Shown here one piece after another: positions 1 through 8,950 of a stretch of 64,000 bases of DNA; within the stretch, counting starts at the first letter, position 1; the number at the start of each line of letters is the position of its first letter. The translations under genes and the position numbers were made by a program. The stretch lies in the NCBI GenBank assembly GCA_964645835.1, contig CAZYDG010000044.1:8275-72274 (forward strand). The letters run 5' to 3'. The stretch comes from CAZBME01 sp964645835. GTDB taxonomy: Bacteria; Desulfobacterota; Syntrophia; Syntrophales; UBA8958. Under the pieces are notes generated by a model that searched no databases, was not told where the DNA came from, and was given only the letters and a program-made list of their open reading frames with translations.

Positions 1-47
1 CTGTTCGAATCGTCGGCCTGGAGAGAGAGAACAGCTCGGAGGTTTAA
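1..47 (+). CDS. Probable 3' end of fliM (partial)
   Basis: Reading from base 3 gives an open frame of 14 codons ending in TAA at 45-47, three bases before the fliN start. A fliM gene normally precedes fliN in this order, so this is probably the C-terminal tail of the switch protein FliM. The piece is too short to recognise by sequence alone; the assignment rests on position and on the stop codon placed just before the next start. Confidence 0.4.
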   Translation, partial: VRIVGLERENSSEV

Positions 48-49
48 AG

Positions 50-532
50 ATGGATCAAAGTGAAATTGATGCCCTCATGCAGGGAATAGACAGCGGCGGC
101 GGAGATGCCCCCGCATCCGGCGCTGCTGCCCCCGCACCGGTCGATGATGATAACCTGAGCTGGGACGATGTAAAGGATGAAATGGAAAAGTCCCAGATTC
201 ATATTCCGCCCCAAGCCGAGGTGGCTGTTCCCCACTTCGAGGAAATGGCCAAGGCGCCGCCTACAGGACCGAAGGTAGATCTCGATTTTATCCTCGACAT
301 TCCTCTGACCGTGAATGTCGAACTGGGGCGAAACCGGATGCTTATCAGTGAACTGCTCCAATTGGGACAAGGATCGGTCGTGGAACTGACAAAGCTTGCC
401 GGTGAGCCAATGGACGTTTATGTCAACAGCCGCTTGATGGCCAGAGGAGAAGTGGTGGTCATCAATGAGAAATTCGGCGTTCGCCTGACGGACATCGTGT
501 CTCCCGCCGAGCGAATCAATAAGTTGAAATAG
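50..532 (+). CDS. fliN: Flagellar motor switch protein FliN
   Basis: FliN forms the lower part of the cytoplasmic C-ring and takes part in switching rotation and in docking export cargo. The 160-residue product has an acidic, Ala/Pro-rich N-terminal third, then from about residue 77 the conserved SpoA-type domain (LDFILDIPLTVNVELGR, later GEPMDVYVNSRLMARGEVVV and a final RLTDIVSP). The length is somewhat above the usual FliN because of the N-terminal extension. A GGAGG Shine-Dalgarno at 38-42 supports the ATG at 50. It lies immediately upstream of fliO in the export-gate operon. Confidence 0.95.
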   Translation: MDQSEIDALMQGIDSGGGDAPASGAAAPAPVDDDNLSWDDVKDEMEKSQIHIPPQAEVAVPHFEEMAKAPPTGPKVDLDFILDIPLTVNVELGRNRMLISELLQLGQGSVVELTKLAGEPMDVYVNSRLMARGEVVVINEKFGVRLTDIVSPAERINKLK

Positions 533-541
533 GCGGAAAGA

Positions 542-934
542 ATGGAAAATATTTCATATATCGGTTCTTTGTTCAAAATGCTCTTTGCCTTGGCCCTTGT
601 GCTGGGCCTCATGATCGGTACGGTTTACATGCTCAAGAGAATCACGGGCAGGACGAGATCCGGCGCAGACGACGGCGAACTGATCAAGATCCTGGCCGTA
701 AAAAGCCTGGGTCCGCGGAGCAGCATCATGATGATAGAGACCTTGGGTAAGGTCATTGTTGTCGGCGTGGCCGGAGGACAGATGAACGCCCTGGCGGATA
801 TCGACGACCCGGAAGCGCTGGAACATCTGCACGCCATGAGGAGAAAAGCATATGCTTCACATCTGGCGTCGCCTATTGCCCTGCCTATGGACGCCCTGCG
901 GGATAAGATCATGAAAAAATTGAAGAGGAAGTGA
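542..934 (+). CDS. fliO: Flagellar export protein FliO
   Basis: FliO is a small membrane protein that helps assemble the FliP-FliR core of the flagellar type III export gate. The 130-residue product has one hydrophobic segment near residues 10-30 (FKMLFALALVLGLMIGTVYM), followed by a basic cytoplasmic domain with the typical pattern IKILAVKSLGPRSSIMMIE and VVGVAGGQMNAL. FliO is poorly conserved, so the call rests on this pattern together with its place between fliN and fliP. It begins nine bases after the fliN stop. Confidence 0.88.
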   Translation: MENISYIGSLFKMLFALALVLGLMIGTVYMLKRITGRTRSGADDGELIKILAVKSLGPRSSIMMIETLGKVIVVGVAGGQMNALADIDDPEALEHLHAMRRKAYASHLASPIALPMDALRDKIMKKLKRK

Positions 935-940
935 TCGATC

Positions 941-1696
941 ATGACGTCTAAAGTGAAATATCTGATTCTCCCCATGATCCTTGTCTTACTTGTTTCGGTT
1001 GCTGCTCAGGCGGAACCGCTGCCCATCCCTAATGTGTCCCTGACCATAGGCGGCGGGGCGGACCAATCGAAAGCCTCAACGGCGGTGCAGTTGATCCTCA
1101 TGCTTACGGTATTATCTCTCGCCCCTGCCATATTGCTCATGATGACCTCCTTCACAAGGATCATCATTGTTTTGTCCCTTGTGCGGCATGCCCTCAGCAC
1201 CCAGACCATGCCGCCCAACCAGATCATCATTGGTCTGGCCATGTTTTTGACTTTTTTCATTATGGCGCCGACATGGCAAAAGGTCAATACGGAGGTCCTC
1301 CAACCCTACTACGAGGACCGGATTTCCGGCACCGATGCCATTGCCGTGGCATCCAAGCCGATCAAGGAATTCATGCTGAGACAGACACGGGAAAAAGACC
1401 TGGCCCTGTTCGTTAAAATTTCGGGTGAAAAAAGACCCGAGAAGGCCTCTGATGTTTCGTTACTTACTCTTGTTCCCGCGTTTGCCATCAGCGAAATGAA
1501 AACGGCCTTTCAGATAGGATTTATAATCTTTCTTCCGTTTTTTGTTATCGACATGGTGGTATCGAGTGTCCTTTTGTCGATGGGCATGATGATGCTGCCG
1601 CCGATCATGATCAGTCTGCCCTTCAAACTGCTTTTGTTTGTGCTGGTGGACGGCTGGTATTTGATCGTCGGTTCCATCGTCCAGAGTTTTAAATGA
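941..1696 (+). CDS. fliP: Flagellar export gate protein FliP
   Basis: FliP is the main pore-forming subunit of the flagellar type III export gate in the inner membrane. The 251-residue product begins with a cleavable signal peptide (LILPMILVLLVSVAAQA), as is usual for FliP. The family core follows: LSLAPAILLMMTSFTRIIIV, VRHALSTQTMPPNQIIIGLA, and the C-terminal signature FQIGFIIFLPFFVIDMVVSS with LSMGMMMLPP. Length is normal. It starts six bases after fliO. The usual tight fliP-fliQ junction is broken here by a 124-bp palindromic repeat. Confidence 0.97.
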   Translation: MTSKVKYLILPMILVLLVSVAAQAEPLPIPNVSLTIGGGADQSKASTAVQLILMLTVLSLAPAILLMMTSFTRIIIVLSLVRHALSTQTMPPNQIIIGLAMFLTFFIMAPTWQKVNTEVLQPYYEDRISGTDAIAVASKPIKEFMLRQTREKDLALFVKISGEKRPEKASDVSLLTLVPAFAISEMKTAFQIGFIIFLPFFVIDMVVSSVLLSMGMMMLPPIMISLPFKLLLFVLVDGWYLIVGSIVQSFK

Positions 1697-1722
1697 AGAG
1701 AGGGTAATAGGCTGAAGACTAA

Positions 1723-1846
1723 CAGGCTGTTGAAAAACGTCCATCTGCTGCGTTGCGCTGCAAGCTTCGTCAATCGACGTACTTCTATGTACGCCTCATT
1801 CCTCAGCTTTTGCGCGCCTTGCATCTGGGCATTTTTGAACAGCCTG
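1723..1846. repeat. Palindromic MITE-like repeat (family A), full copy
   Basis: The element begins with CAGGCTGTTGAAAAA and ends with TTTTTGAACAGCCTG, so its ends are perfect inverted repeats of 15 bases. Inside, the arms are also roughly inverted (GTCCATCTGCTGCGTTGCGC against GCGCGCCTTGCATCTGGGC), giving one long hairpin of 124 bp with no coding capacity. It sits between fliP and fliQ. Fragments with the same ends occur at 9569 and 63346. Similar palindromes are known from memory to be scattered in deltaproteobacterial genomes. Confidence 0.85.
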
Positions 1847-1883
1847 ATCAAAATCGATTTTTTACAATGAAGGAGCCTCTTTT

Positions 1884-2153
1884 ATGACTATCGAAATGGT
1901 TACGGGATTAATGGCGGAAACAGTCCGGGTAACGTTGTTCGTATCGGCGCCCGTCCTGATTGTGGGGCTCGTCGTAGGTGTTGCCATCAGCCTTATTCAG
2001 GCTGTAACCCAGGTCCAGGAAATGACCCTCGTGTTTGTGCCGAAAATCGTCGCATGCCTTGTTGCCCTTATTGCGGCTCTTCCCTGGATGATCAGCATGC
2101 TCATTTCCTTTACGACGAACCTGTACATCAATATTCCGAATTACGTAAAATGA
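1884..2153 (+). CDS. fliQ: Flagellar export gate protein FliQ
   Basis: FliQ is a small two-helix subunit that wraps the FliP-FliR export gate. The 89-residue product has two hydrophobic helices (about 17-38 and 50-76) with the family pattern VAISLIQAVTQVQEMTLVFVPK between them. Length is typical. The start has a GGAG Shine-Dalgarno in AAGGAGCC. Its stop codon overlaps the start of fliR by the ATGA arrangement, so the two are probably translationally coupled. Confidence 0.96.
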   Translation: MTIEMVTGLMAETVRVTLFVSAPVLIVGLVVGVAISLIQAVTQVQEMTLVFVPKIVACLVALIAALPWMISMLISFTTNLYINIPNYVK

Positions 2154-2935
2154 ATATCCCTCTTCCGACGCCGGTACAGATCGAGGCGTTCATCCTCATT
2201 TTCCTGAGGGTGAGCGCCATCGTTGTTTTGATGCCCGTATTCGGAGACCTGACAGTACCGGCCAGGGTGAAAGCGGCCCTGTCCATAATCATTTCCTTTT
2301 TGATTTTTCCTGTGTTGCCTATACCTCCCGCTCTGGCCGGGACGGATAACCTGGCATTGACCATAGTCCGTATGGGAGGCGAGGTGATTGCCGGGGCGGC
2401 CATTGGATTTTCGGCGCGTATTATCATGGCTGCCGTCCAGATGGCGGGCGAACTGATCGGCATTCAGATGGGCGTGTCCATCGCAAATGTCATCGATCCC
2501 ATCACGAGTCAGCAGGTCTCCATTGTAGCTGATTTTCTGTATATTGTTGCCTTGCTGGTTTTTCTCACCGTCGATGCCCACCATATCTTCATCGCCGCCA
2601 TGTCCGAGAGCTACAAGGCCGTTCCCATGCTGGGTATTCATTTCGGCGGCAGTCTGGCACGAGAAATGCTCTTTATGACGCAGTCCCTTTTTGTGACGGC
2701 GATTAAGATCAGTGCCCCTGTTATCGCCGTCCTTACGTTCGTTAACGTCGGTCTTGGGATTGTGGCCAGAACGGTGCCTCAAATCAACGTTTTCATCGTT
2801 GGTTTCCCATTGCAGGTGGCGGCAGGCCTGGTGATGATCGGTGTTTCCGTGCCGTTCGTGGCATCGCTTTTGGCCTTGGATTTTCGAGCCATGGCGGGGG
2901 AACTCCTCAAGATCCTCAATCTGCTCTCACAGTAA
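2150..2935 (+). CDS. fliR: Flagellar export gate protein FliR
   Basis: FliR is the single-copy subunit that closes the FliP ring in the export gate. The ATG at 2150 (MNIPLPTPVQIEAF) overlaps the fliQ stop as ATGA and gives a 261-residue protein of normal FliR length. An upstream in-frame start would add 32 residues unlike the family. Several hydrophobic segments are visible, and the pattern MAGELIGIQMGVSIANVIDP near the middle is characteristic. The C-terminus has the PFVASLLALDFRAM region. Confidence 0.96.
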   Translation: MNIPLPTPVQIEAFILIFLRVSAIVVLMPVFGDLTVPARVKAALSIIISFLIFPVLPIPPALAGTDNLALTIVRMGGEVIAGAAIGFSARIIMAAVQMAGELIGIQMGVSIANVIDPITSQQVSIVADFLYIVALLVFLTVDAHHIFIAAMSESYKAVPMLGIHFGGSLAREMLFMTQSLFVTAIKISAPVIAVLTFVNVGLGIVARTVPQINVFIVGFPLQVAAGLVMIGVSVPFVASLLALDFRAMAGELLKILNLLSQ

Positions 2936-3068
2936 CGGTACGGCGGACAGAGTCCAAGATAATGATATGATGAAACTTTGCCTCTTCTCTATCCGGGGGA
3001 GGCCTTTTGGAGAATCCTCAAGGGGATTTCTCCCCAATGGTTCGCAATTTTGACAGAGTGACGGAATA

Positions 3069-4133
3069 ATGGCTGATACAGATCAAGAAAAAACAGAACA
3101 AGCCACATCGAAACGTGAAGAGGAAGCGCGGGAACGGGGCCAAGTTGCCAAGAGTCGCGAATTACCTTCCGTCACAATACTTGTGGCTTGCCTGATTTAT
3201 TTCTGGTTTGGTGGCGCCGCCATGGTCAAGGACATCATGAAGATGATGAAGAAGACTTTTGCCGCCGCCGGGACGACGAACATCGATATCAACACGATCC
3301 AGCCGGTTATGTTTGGCATTCTGTACGACATGTTCATCATCTTGATGCCTGTCTTTATTGTAGTCACCGTTGCATCACTGCTGTCGAATCTGGCTCAGAC
3401 GGGATTCCTTTTCTCCCCGGAAGCCATGGCGCCGAAATTCTCGAAGGTCGACCCAGTTAAAGGCTTCACGAGAATGTTTTCATTGCAGTCCATCGCAGAA
3501 CTGGTCAAAAATATTATCAAAATGACGACGATTGGAGTCGTTGCATGGCTGACTATCAAGGGGGAAGTCACCAATATTGCACCCCTCATCAATCAGGATG
3601 TCTATGCCATCATGATCTATGTCGGAAAAGTGTCATTCAAGATCATCATGTCCACATGCTGGATTTTGATCGTTCTGGCCATAATGGATTTTATTTATCA
3701 AAAGTGGGAACATGCGAAATCATTGAAGATGACCAAGGAAGAGGTTAAGCAGGAAAACAAGCAGATGGAGGGTGATCCCTTCATCAAAGGCCGTATCCGC
3801 CGTATTCAGAGGGAAATCGCCAGAAAACGCATGATGGCGGCCGTTCCCAAGGCCGATGTTGTCATCACGAACCCGACCCACTTCGCTGTTGCCATTAAAT
3901 ATGAACAGGAATCGATGAACGCACCTGTGGTTGTGGCTAAAGGCGCAGACCTCATCGCCGCGAAAATAAAGGAGATCGCGAAAAAACATAACGTTCCCAT
4001 CATTGAGAACAAGACGGTGGCACGGTTATTGTTTGCTATGACAGAAATAGATGAAGTTATCCCGGAAAATCTTTACCGGGTTGTGGCGGAGATTCTGGCC
4101 CAAGTGTATCGATTGAAGAATCCCGACGTGTAA
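3069..4133 (+). CDS. flhB: Flagellar export substrate-switch protein FlhB
   Basis: FlhB controls the change of export specificity from rod and hook to filament proteins. The 354-residue product has the N-terminal family pattern EKTEQATSKREEEARERGQVAKS, four hydrophobic segments, and a cytoplasmic domain with the self-cleavage motif NPTH at residues 268-271 (ITNPTHFAVAIKYE). All key residues are present, so autocleavage is expected. A short separate homologue of the C-terminal part lies at 12094. About 130 bases without a recognisable gene precede it. Confidence 0.97.
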   Translation: MADTDQEKTEQATSKREEEARERGQVAKSRELPSVTILVACLIYFWFGGAAMVKDIMKMMKKTFAAAGTTNIDINTIQPVMFGILYDMFIILMPVFIVVTVASLLSNLAQTGFLFSPEAMAPKFSKVDPVKGFTRMFSLQSIAELVKNIIKMTTIGVVAWLTIKGEVTNIAPLINQDVYAIMIYVGKVSFKIIMSTCWILIVLAIMDFIYQKWEHAKSLKMTKEEVKQENKQMEGDPFIKGRIRRIQREIARKRMMAAVPKADVVITNPTHFAVAIKYEQESMNAPVVVAKGADLIAAKIKEIAKKHNVPIIENKTVARLLFAMTEIDEVIPENLYRVVAEILAQVYRLKNPDV

Positions 4134-4182
4134 GGGATCGAAAGAATAAGCAATTCACCGTCAAAATGGATAGGAGCAGCCC

Positions 4183-6261
4183 GTGGCAACTGGAACACTA
4201 GCGCAGAGAAATATATGGACAGAAATTATCGGCAGTGGAAGCGCCGTCATGGCCGTGGGCGTGATCGGGATTCTCATGGTCATGATCATTCCCCTGCCGA
4301 CGTGGATGCTCGATATACTTCTTTCGGTGAGCATCATGGTGTCTATAGTCGTTCTTCTGATGTCCCTGTATGTCATGAAGCCCCTCGACTTTTCCGTTTT
4401 TCCATCCGTCCTGCTCACGGTGACACTCCTGCGCCTGGCCCTCAATGTAGCCTCGGCGCGGTTGATACTCCTTCACGGCAGTGAGGGAACCGGCGCCGCC
4501 GGTCAGGTGATCAAGTCTTTCGGCACCTTTGTCGTCGGCGGAAACTACGTTGTTGGTTTTATCGTGTTCAGCGTTCTGGTCCTGATCAACTTTATTGTCA
4601 TCACCAAGGGTGCCACCCGCGTAGCGGAAGTAGCTGCCCGGTTTACCCTCGACGCCATGCCGGGCAAGCAGATGAGCATCGATGCCGATCTCAATACGGG
4701 TTTGATTACCGATACGGAAGCCCGGCGCCGCCGTCTCGAGATCGAGAGTGAGGCCACCTTCTACGGGGCCATGGACGGTGCAAGCAAATTTGTACGTGGC
4801 GACGCGATCGCCGGTATAATTATCGTTCTCGTCAATCTCGTCGGCGGTCTCATCGTCGGCGTGCTGCAGCAGAATATGGCCATCGCCGATGCCGCCAGAA
4901 CGTATAGCTTGCTGACAATCGGCGACGGTCTCGTAACGCAGGTGCCGGCCCTCATCGTTTCCACGGCTGCCGGTATGCTCGTGACACGGACCGCCGGTTC
5001 GGGCGATCTGGGCGACCAGATCCACACCCAGGTTTTCAGCCAGCCCCGTGCAATTGCGATTGCCGCCGTCATGCTCTTTACATTTGCCCTTATTCCCGGT
5101 ATGCCCAAGATGGCTTTTATTGTCGTAGCCTTCGGAACGGCCATTATGGCCTGGAATCTTCTCCGCAAGGGGCATGCTGTGTCGGAAGCCGTGGATGAAG
5201 AGGAGGTGCCAGTCGCTGCCCTCGAACCCCAGGATTTGATTACACCTGTGGATCCCATGGGTCTTGAAGTCGGCTACGGCCTCATCCCCCTGGTCGATGC
5301 TTCTCAGGGCGGCGAGTTGCTCCAGCGTATCAAGGCCCTGCGCAAGCAACTGGCTTCGGAAATGGGCTTTATCGTTCCCTCCATTCATATCCGGGATAAT
5401 CTCCAACTCCGGCCCAACGAATATGCCGTCATGATGAAGGGCGTCGAGATCGCGAAAGGCGAACTCCTGGCGGGTCACTATATGGCCATTACACCGGAAG
5501 ATCCCGGTCCGGAAATTCAGGGTATCCGCACCCGTGAGCCCGCTTTCGGCCTTCCTGCCATATGGGTCTCAGAGGAGGATCGCGATTCCGTGCAGGCGGC
5601 AGGGCTTGTCGTCGTCGATGCGGCCACGGTGATCACGACCCATTTGACGGAACTGATAAAGAACAATGTGGACGAGCTTCTGGGCAGAATGGAGGTCCAG
5701 ACCCTGATCGACGGTTTGGCGAACCTCTACCCCAAGGTCATCGAAGAGATCGTTCCCAAGATCGTTCCCATCGGCGTGCTTCAGAAGGTTCTTCAGCGCC
5801 TTCTCAGGGAACGGGTGTCCATCCGGGATCTGATTACGATCATTGAAACCCTGGCCGATTACGTGCCGATGACGAAGAATGCCGACATTCTGGTCGGTTA
5901 CGTCCGGCAGGCTTTGGCCCGGAGCATTACGCGGCAGTACATAGACGACGACGGGAATATCGTTGTCATGATGGTGGCCCCCGATGTGGAAGAGGCGATC
6001 AGCAAGGCCGTTCAGCATATGGAGTTCGAATCGTTCGTTACGCCTGATCCGAACATGGCAAGCCGGCTCATCGGCAGCGTTCAGAACGGCGTCGGACAGT
6101 TTACGTCGCGGGGCGTTCAGCCCGTCTTGCTTTCTTCTCCAAATGTGAGAATCCATTTACGGAAAATCATCGAGCGGTTCTTCCCGAACGTAATGATACT
6201 TTCCCATAATGAAATCGCCAGAGATGCAAACATTATGTCGATTGGAATGATTGAGGCGTAA
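4183..6261 (+). CDS. flhA: Flagellar export gate protein FlhA
   Basis: FlhA is the large export-gate subunit whose cytoplasmic ring receives chaperone-substrate complexes. The 692-residue product has a multi-helix N-terminal half with the FHIPEP-family signature around SVLLTVTLLRLALNVASARLIL and the loop ARFTLDAMPGKQMSIDADLN. A soluble half follows from about residue 345. Translation starts at GTG 4183, preceded by AGGAG at 4172-4176. Length is typical. It lies two bases upstream of flhF. Confidence 0.97.
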   Translation: MATGTLAQRNIWTEIIGSGSAVMAVGVIGILMVMIIPLPTWMLDILLSVSIMVSIVVLLMSLYVMKPLDFSVFPSVLLTVTLLRLALNVASARLILLHGSEGTGAAGQVIKSFGTFVVGGNYVVGFIVFSVLVLINFIVITKGATRVAEVAARFTLDAMPGKQMSIDADLNTGLITDTEARRRRLEIESEATFYGAMDGASKFVRGDAIAGIIIVLVNLVGGLIVGVLQQNMAIADAARTYSLLTIGDGLVTQVPALIVSTAAGMLVTRTAGSGDLGDQIHTQVFSQPRAIAIAAVMLFTFALIPGMPKMAFIVVAFGTAIMAWNLLRKGHAVSEAVDEEEVPVAALEPQDLITPVDPMGLEVGYGLIPLVDASQGGELLQRIKALRKQLASEMGFIVPSIHIRDNLQLRPNEYAVMMKGVEIAKGELLAGHYMAITPEDPGPEIQGIRTREPAFGLPAIWVSEEDRDSVQAAGLVVVDAATVITTHLTELIKNNVDELLGRMEVQTLIDGLANLYPKVIEEIVPKIVPIGVLQKVLQRLLRERVSIRDLITIIETLADYVPMTKNADILVGYVRQALARSITRQYIDDDGNIVVMMVAPDVEEAISKAVQHMEFESFVTPDPNMASRLIGSVQNGVGQFTSRGVQPVLLSSPNVRIHLRKIIERFFPNVMILSHNEIARDANIMSIGMIEA

Positions 6262-6263
6262 CG

Positions 6264-7286
6264 ATGCAATTGAAAAGCTATGAAGCGGCATCCATACAAG
6301 AGGCCATGGCTCTAATCAGAAAGGAAATGGGCGAAGATGCCGTGATCCTTTCGACCAACCGCAAGAACGATACCTTCGAGGTCGTTGCTGCCAGAGACGG
6401 AAACTATACTCCCTCTGTCCAGTCCCCTGCTTTGCCGGTCAACAACCAGATTAACAAGACTCGGCTTCTTCCCCCGGAACGTTCGGAAATCGGAGAGCTT
6501 CGGGAAAGCATGGCCGTTCTTTTCGATATTCTCGGCGCCGGCCGGCGGGGCGCAGCAGATGAATACACATCCGTTTATCACCATCTCGTGACAGGGGGCA
6601 TGTCCCGGCCCGGAGCCTGCAAGATTGTTGAAACGATGCGAGCCGGCGGACAGATGGAAGTCTTTGACCTGCTTAAGAAACTCTTGCCCGTTTATGAACC
6701 GCGGAAGAGAATCCGTGCCATTGTGGGGCCCACGGGGGCCGGCAAGACGACGACCCTGGCAAAACTGGCGGCGGAAACGGCCTTCGAAAAGAAATGTGCG
6801 ACGGCCATTATCACGACGGATACGCACCGGATTGCGGCAACGGAACAAATCCGGATTTACGCAAAGATTATGGATATTCCCATGGCCGTGGCTCCCGACA
6901 GGGTGTCCTATGTGAAAGCGGTGGAGCGCTTTGCAGACAAGGACATCATTTACGTCGATACCCCGGGCAGGTCCCACAGCGACAAGGAAGCCCTGGAATC
7001 CCTGAGCCGGACCCTGGAGGCTTTCAACGACACGGAGGCGTGCCTTGTCCTTGCCATGACATCCACAAGGGAACATCTCTTGAAATCCGTGAGCCAATAC
7101 GGTGTTTTCGAAAATTCCAATATTATCTTCACTAAACTTGATGAATGCGACCGTTTTGGGTCCATATACGACGTGGTTGAAAAAACAGGGATACCCGTTT
7201 CTTATTTTACCGTGGGCCAAAACGTGCCCGAGGACATTGAAAAAGCGACATCCGAGAGGATAGCAGAACTGATTTTAGGGAGGTAA
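6264..7286 (+). CDS. flhF: Flagellar SRP-type GTPase FlhF
   Basis: FlhF is an SRP-family GTPase that sets where the flagellum is built, often at the pole. The 340-residue product has a short N-terminal B domain and then the NG domain with the P-loop GPTGAGKTTT near residues 155-164, the DTPGRS motif and the TKLDE guanine-specificity motif. All the GTPase motifs are present. The following gene is flhG, its usual regulatory partner, suggesting controlled flagellar placement and number. Confidence 0.95.
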   Translation: MQLKSYEAASIQEAMALIRKEMGEDAVILSTNRKNDTFEVVAARDGNYTPSVQSPALPVNNQINKTRLLPPERSEIGELRESMAVLFDILGAGRRGAADEYTSVYHHLVTGGMSRPGACKIVETMRAGGQMEVFDLLKKLLPVYEPRKRIRAIVGPTGAGKTTTLAKLAAETAFEKKCATAIITTDTHRIAATEQIRIYAKIMDIPMAVAPDRVSYVKAVERFADKDIIYVDTPGRSHSDKEALESLSRTLEAFNDTEACLVLAMTSTREHLLKSVSQYGVFENSNIIFTKLDECDRFGSIYDVVEKTGIPVSYFTVGQNVPEDIEKATSERIAELILGR

Positions 7287-7289
7287 ATC

Positions 7290-8165
7290 GTGGACCAGGC
7301 ATCAGCGCTGAGAGAAATGAGGAAAGGGATCGACATGACCGGTAAAGCGGGTGGCGGAGTCCCGAAGAATGTCAGGGTGATTGCCATAACCAGCGGCAAA
7401 GGTGGTGTCGGCAAGACGAACATTGCGGCCAACCTGGGCTATTGCCTGGCAACCATGAAAAAGAATGTTATGGTCCTCGATGCGGATATGGGGCTGGCCA
7501 ACCTGGACCTTATTCTTGGGTTGACTCCGACATATAACCTGTGCCATGTCCTACATGGAGAGAAAACACTCAAAGAAACCATCGTTGGCGGTCCCGGCGG
7601 AATGATGATCCTTCCCGCTTCGTCGGGCATACAGGAGCTTTCTGAGATGTCAGTTTCCCAGAAGGCGCATCTGCTGGACGAAATGGGTACCATCGACGAT
7701 GTCATGGATTTTGTCCTCATTGATACGGGAGCGGGTATTTCCAGTAACGTCATGTACTTTAACGCCGCGGCCCGGGAAATTATCGTCGTCGTCACACCGG
7801 AGCCGACGTCCATGACGGACGCCTATGCCTTGATGAAGATTCTCTACCAGCGTCATTCCCGGAAGAGATTCCGGTTGATCGTCAACATGGTGAAGAATGA
7901 AACGGAGGCGAAGGCCGTATATCATCGCCTCAGTACAGCCATGGGGCATTTTTTAAATCTCGGCGTCGAGTATCTCGGATTCATCCCCAGCGACAGCAAG
8001 CTGTCGGATGCAGTGCGGATACAAAAGCCCATTACTGAAGCATGGCCGTCATCACCGGCGGCAAGGAGTCTGCGGCAAATTGCCAAACAGATAGGCAGCG
8101 AGGAATCCGACCAGGAAGGTATCGGTGGCCTCCGCTTCTTTTGGGAATCCGTGGGGGCGTCATGA
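7290..8165 (+). CDS. flhG: Flagellar number regulator FlhG (FleN), MinD-like ATPase
   Basis: FlhG is a MinD/ParA-type ATPase that limits flagellar number and acts on FlhF. The 291-residue product has the deviant Walker A motif TSGKGGVGKTN at residues 34-44, the ADMGLANLDLILGL motif and the DTGAG motif. Translation starts at GTG 7290, with GGGAGG just upstream at 7278-7283. The stop overlaps the fliA start as ATGA, which couples the two genes. Confidence 0.94.
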   Translation: MDQASALREMRKGIDMTGKAGGGVPKNVRVIAITSGKGGVGKTNIAANLGYCLATMKKNVMVLDADMGLANLDLILGLTPTYNLCHVLHGEKTLKETIVGGPGGMMILPASSGIQELSEMSVSQKAHLLDEMGTIDDVMDFVLIDTGAGISSNVMYFNAAAREIIVVVTPEPTSMTDAYALMKILYQRHSRKRFRLIVNMVKNETEAKAVYHRLSTAMGHFLNLGVEYLGFIPSDSKLSDAVRIQKPITEAWPSSPAARSLRQIAKQIGSEESDQEGIGGLRFFWESVGAS

Positions 8166-8944
8166 CGAAACAAGAGCGTGATGAAAAAATCAAGAAATAC
8201 GCTCCCCTGGTCAATTCTATCGTCGGCAGGTTCATGTTCCGCCTGCCTCCTGGCATGGCGGCGGAACGAGATGATTTGATCAATATCGGCATTATCGGTC
8301 TCATTGGCGCCATCGACCGGTACGATGAGTCGAAGTGCGCCTCCTTCGAGATGTATGCCTCTTTCAGGATCCGTGGCGCCATTCTGGATGACCTCCGGTC
8401 CCGGGATTATATGAATCGCGGAGCCCGCGAACGGCGTTCCATGGTAGAGCGGGCCATCTATGAAATGCAGAAGATGCTCAAGAGACAGCCACAGGCGGAA
8501 GAGATCGCCGAATACATGGGGATCAGTCTCGATGAGTATTTCAAGATCATGGATGTATCGAAGAATGTCATGCTCATCTACGAGGAAGAACTTCCCGAAG
8601 ATATCGACCGGGCCTATGATGAGGATGAAATCTTTCAAGCGGTGGACAACAACAACCCCTTCAGCATCCTGTCTGACCGGGAGATGAAGACGAAGCTTGT
8701 TTCCGCCATGAAGGAACTCTCCAAGCCGGAGCAGATGGTTCTTTCCTTGTGTTACAATGATGAACTGACGATGAAGGAAATCGGGAAGGTTCTCTCACTG
8801 ACGGAGTCCCGGGTTTCCCAAATTCATACGCAGGCCGTCATCAGGCTTCGGGCAATGGTTCATCAGGATAAGGAAAAAAAGAAGGTGAAAAAAACTGTCA
8901 AGAAGAATCAATCCATGGCGACGGGGCGTCATTACATCGCATAG
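8162..8944 (+). CDS. fliA: Flagellar sigma factor FliA (sigma-28)
   Basis: FliA directs RNA polymerase to late flagellar promoters. The ATG at 8162 overlaps the flhG stop as ATGA and gives a 260-residue protein of normal length; the longer in-frame reading only adds sequence out of frame with flhG. Region 2 is seen as DDLINIGIIGLIGAIDRYDESK and FEMYASFRIRGAILDDLRSRD, and region 4 as LTMKEIGKVLSLTESRVSQIHTQA. At least five sites in this window match its expected promoter, upstream of fliC, fliD, flgM and the two FlgM-associated genes. Confidence 0.96.
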   Translation: MTKQERDEKIKKYAPLVNSIVGRFMFRLPPGMAAERDDLINIGIIGLIGAIDRYDESKCASFEMYASFRIRGAILDDLRSRDYMNRGARERRSMVERAIYEMQKMLKRQPQAEEIAEYMGISLDEYFKIMDVSKNVMLIYEEELPEDIDRAYDEDEIFQAVDNNNPFSILSDREMKTKLVSAMKELSKPEQMVLSLCYNDELTMKEIGKVLSLTESRVSQIHTQAVIRLRAMVHQDKEKKKVKKTVKKNQSMATGRHYIA

Positions 8945-8950
8945 AATCCT

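Noticed and set aside
2054..2149. N-terminal extension of fliR
   Set aside because: It lies wholly within fliQ, is unlike FliR, and the ATGA overlap start at 2150 fits better.
4198..5478. Long minus-strand frame of 426 codons inside flhA
   Set aside because: It is the antisense shadow of flhA, very rich in His and Asp, with no family resemblance.
8042..8161. Extension of fliA into flhG
   Set aside because: Forty extra residues would overlap flhG and are not sigma-like; the start at 8162 overlaps the flhG stop as ATGA.
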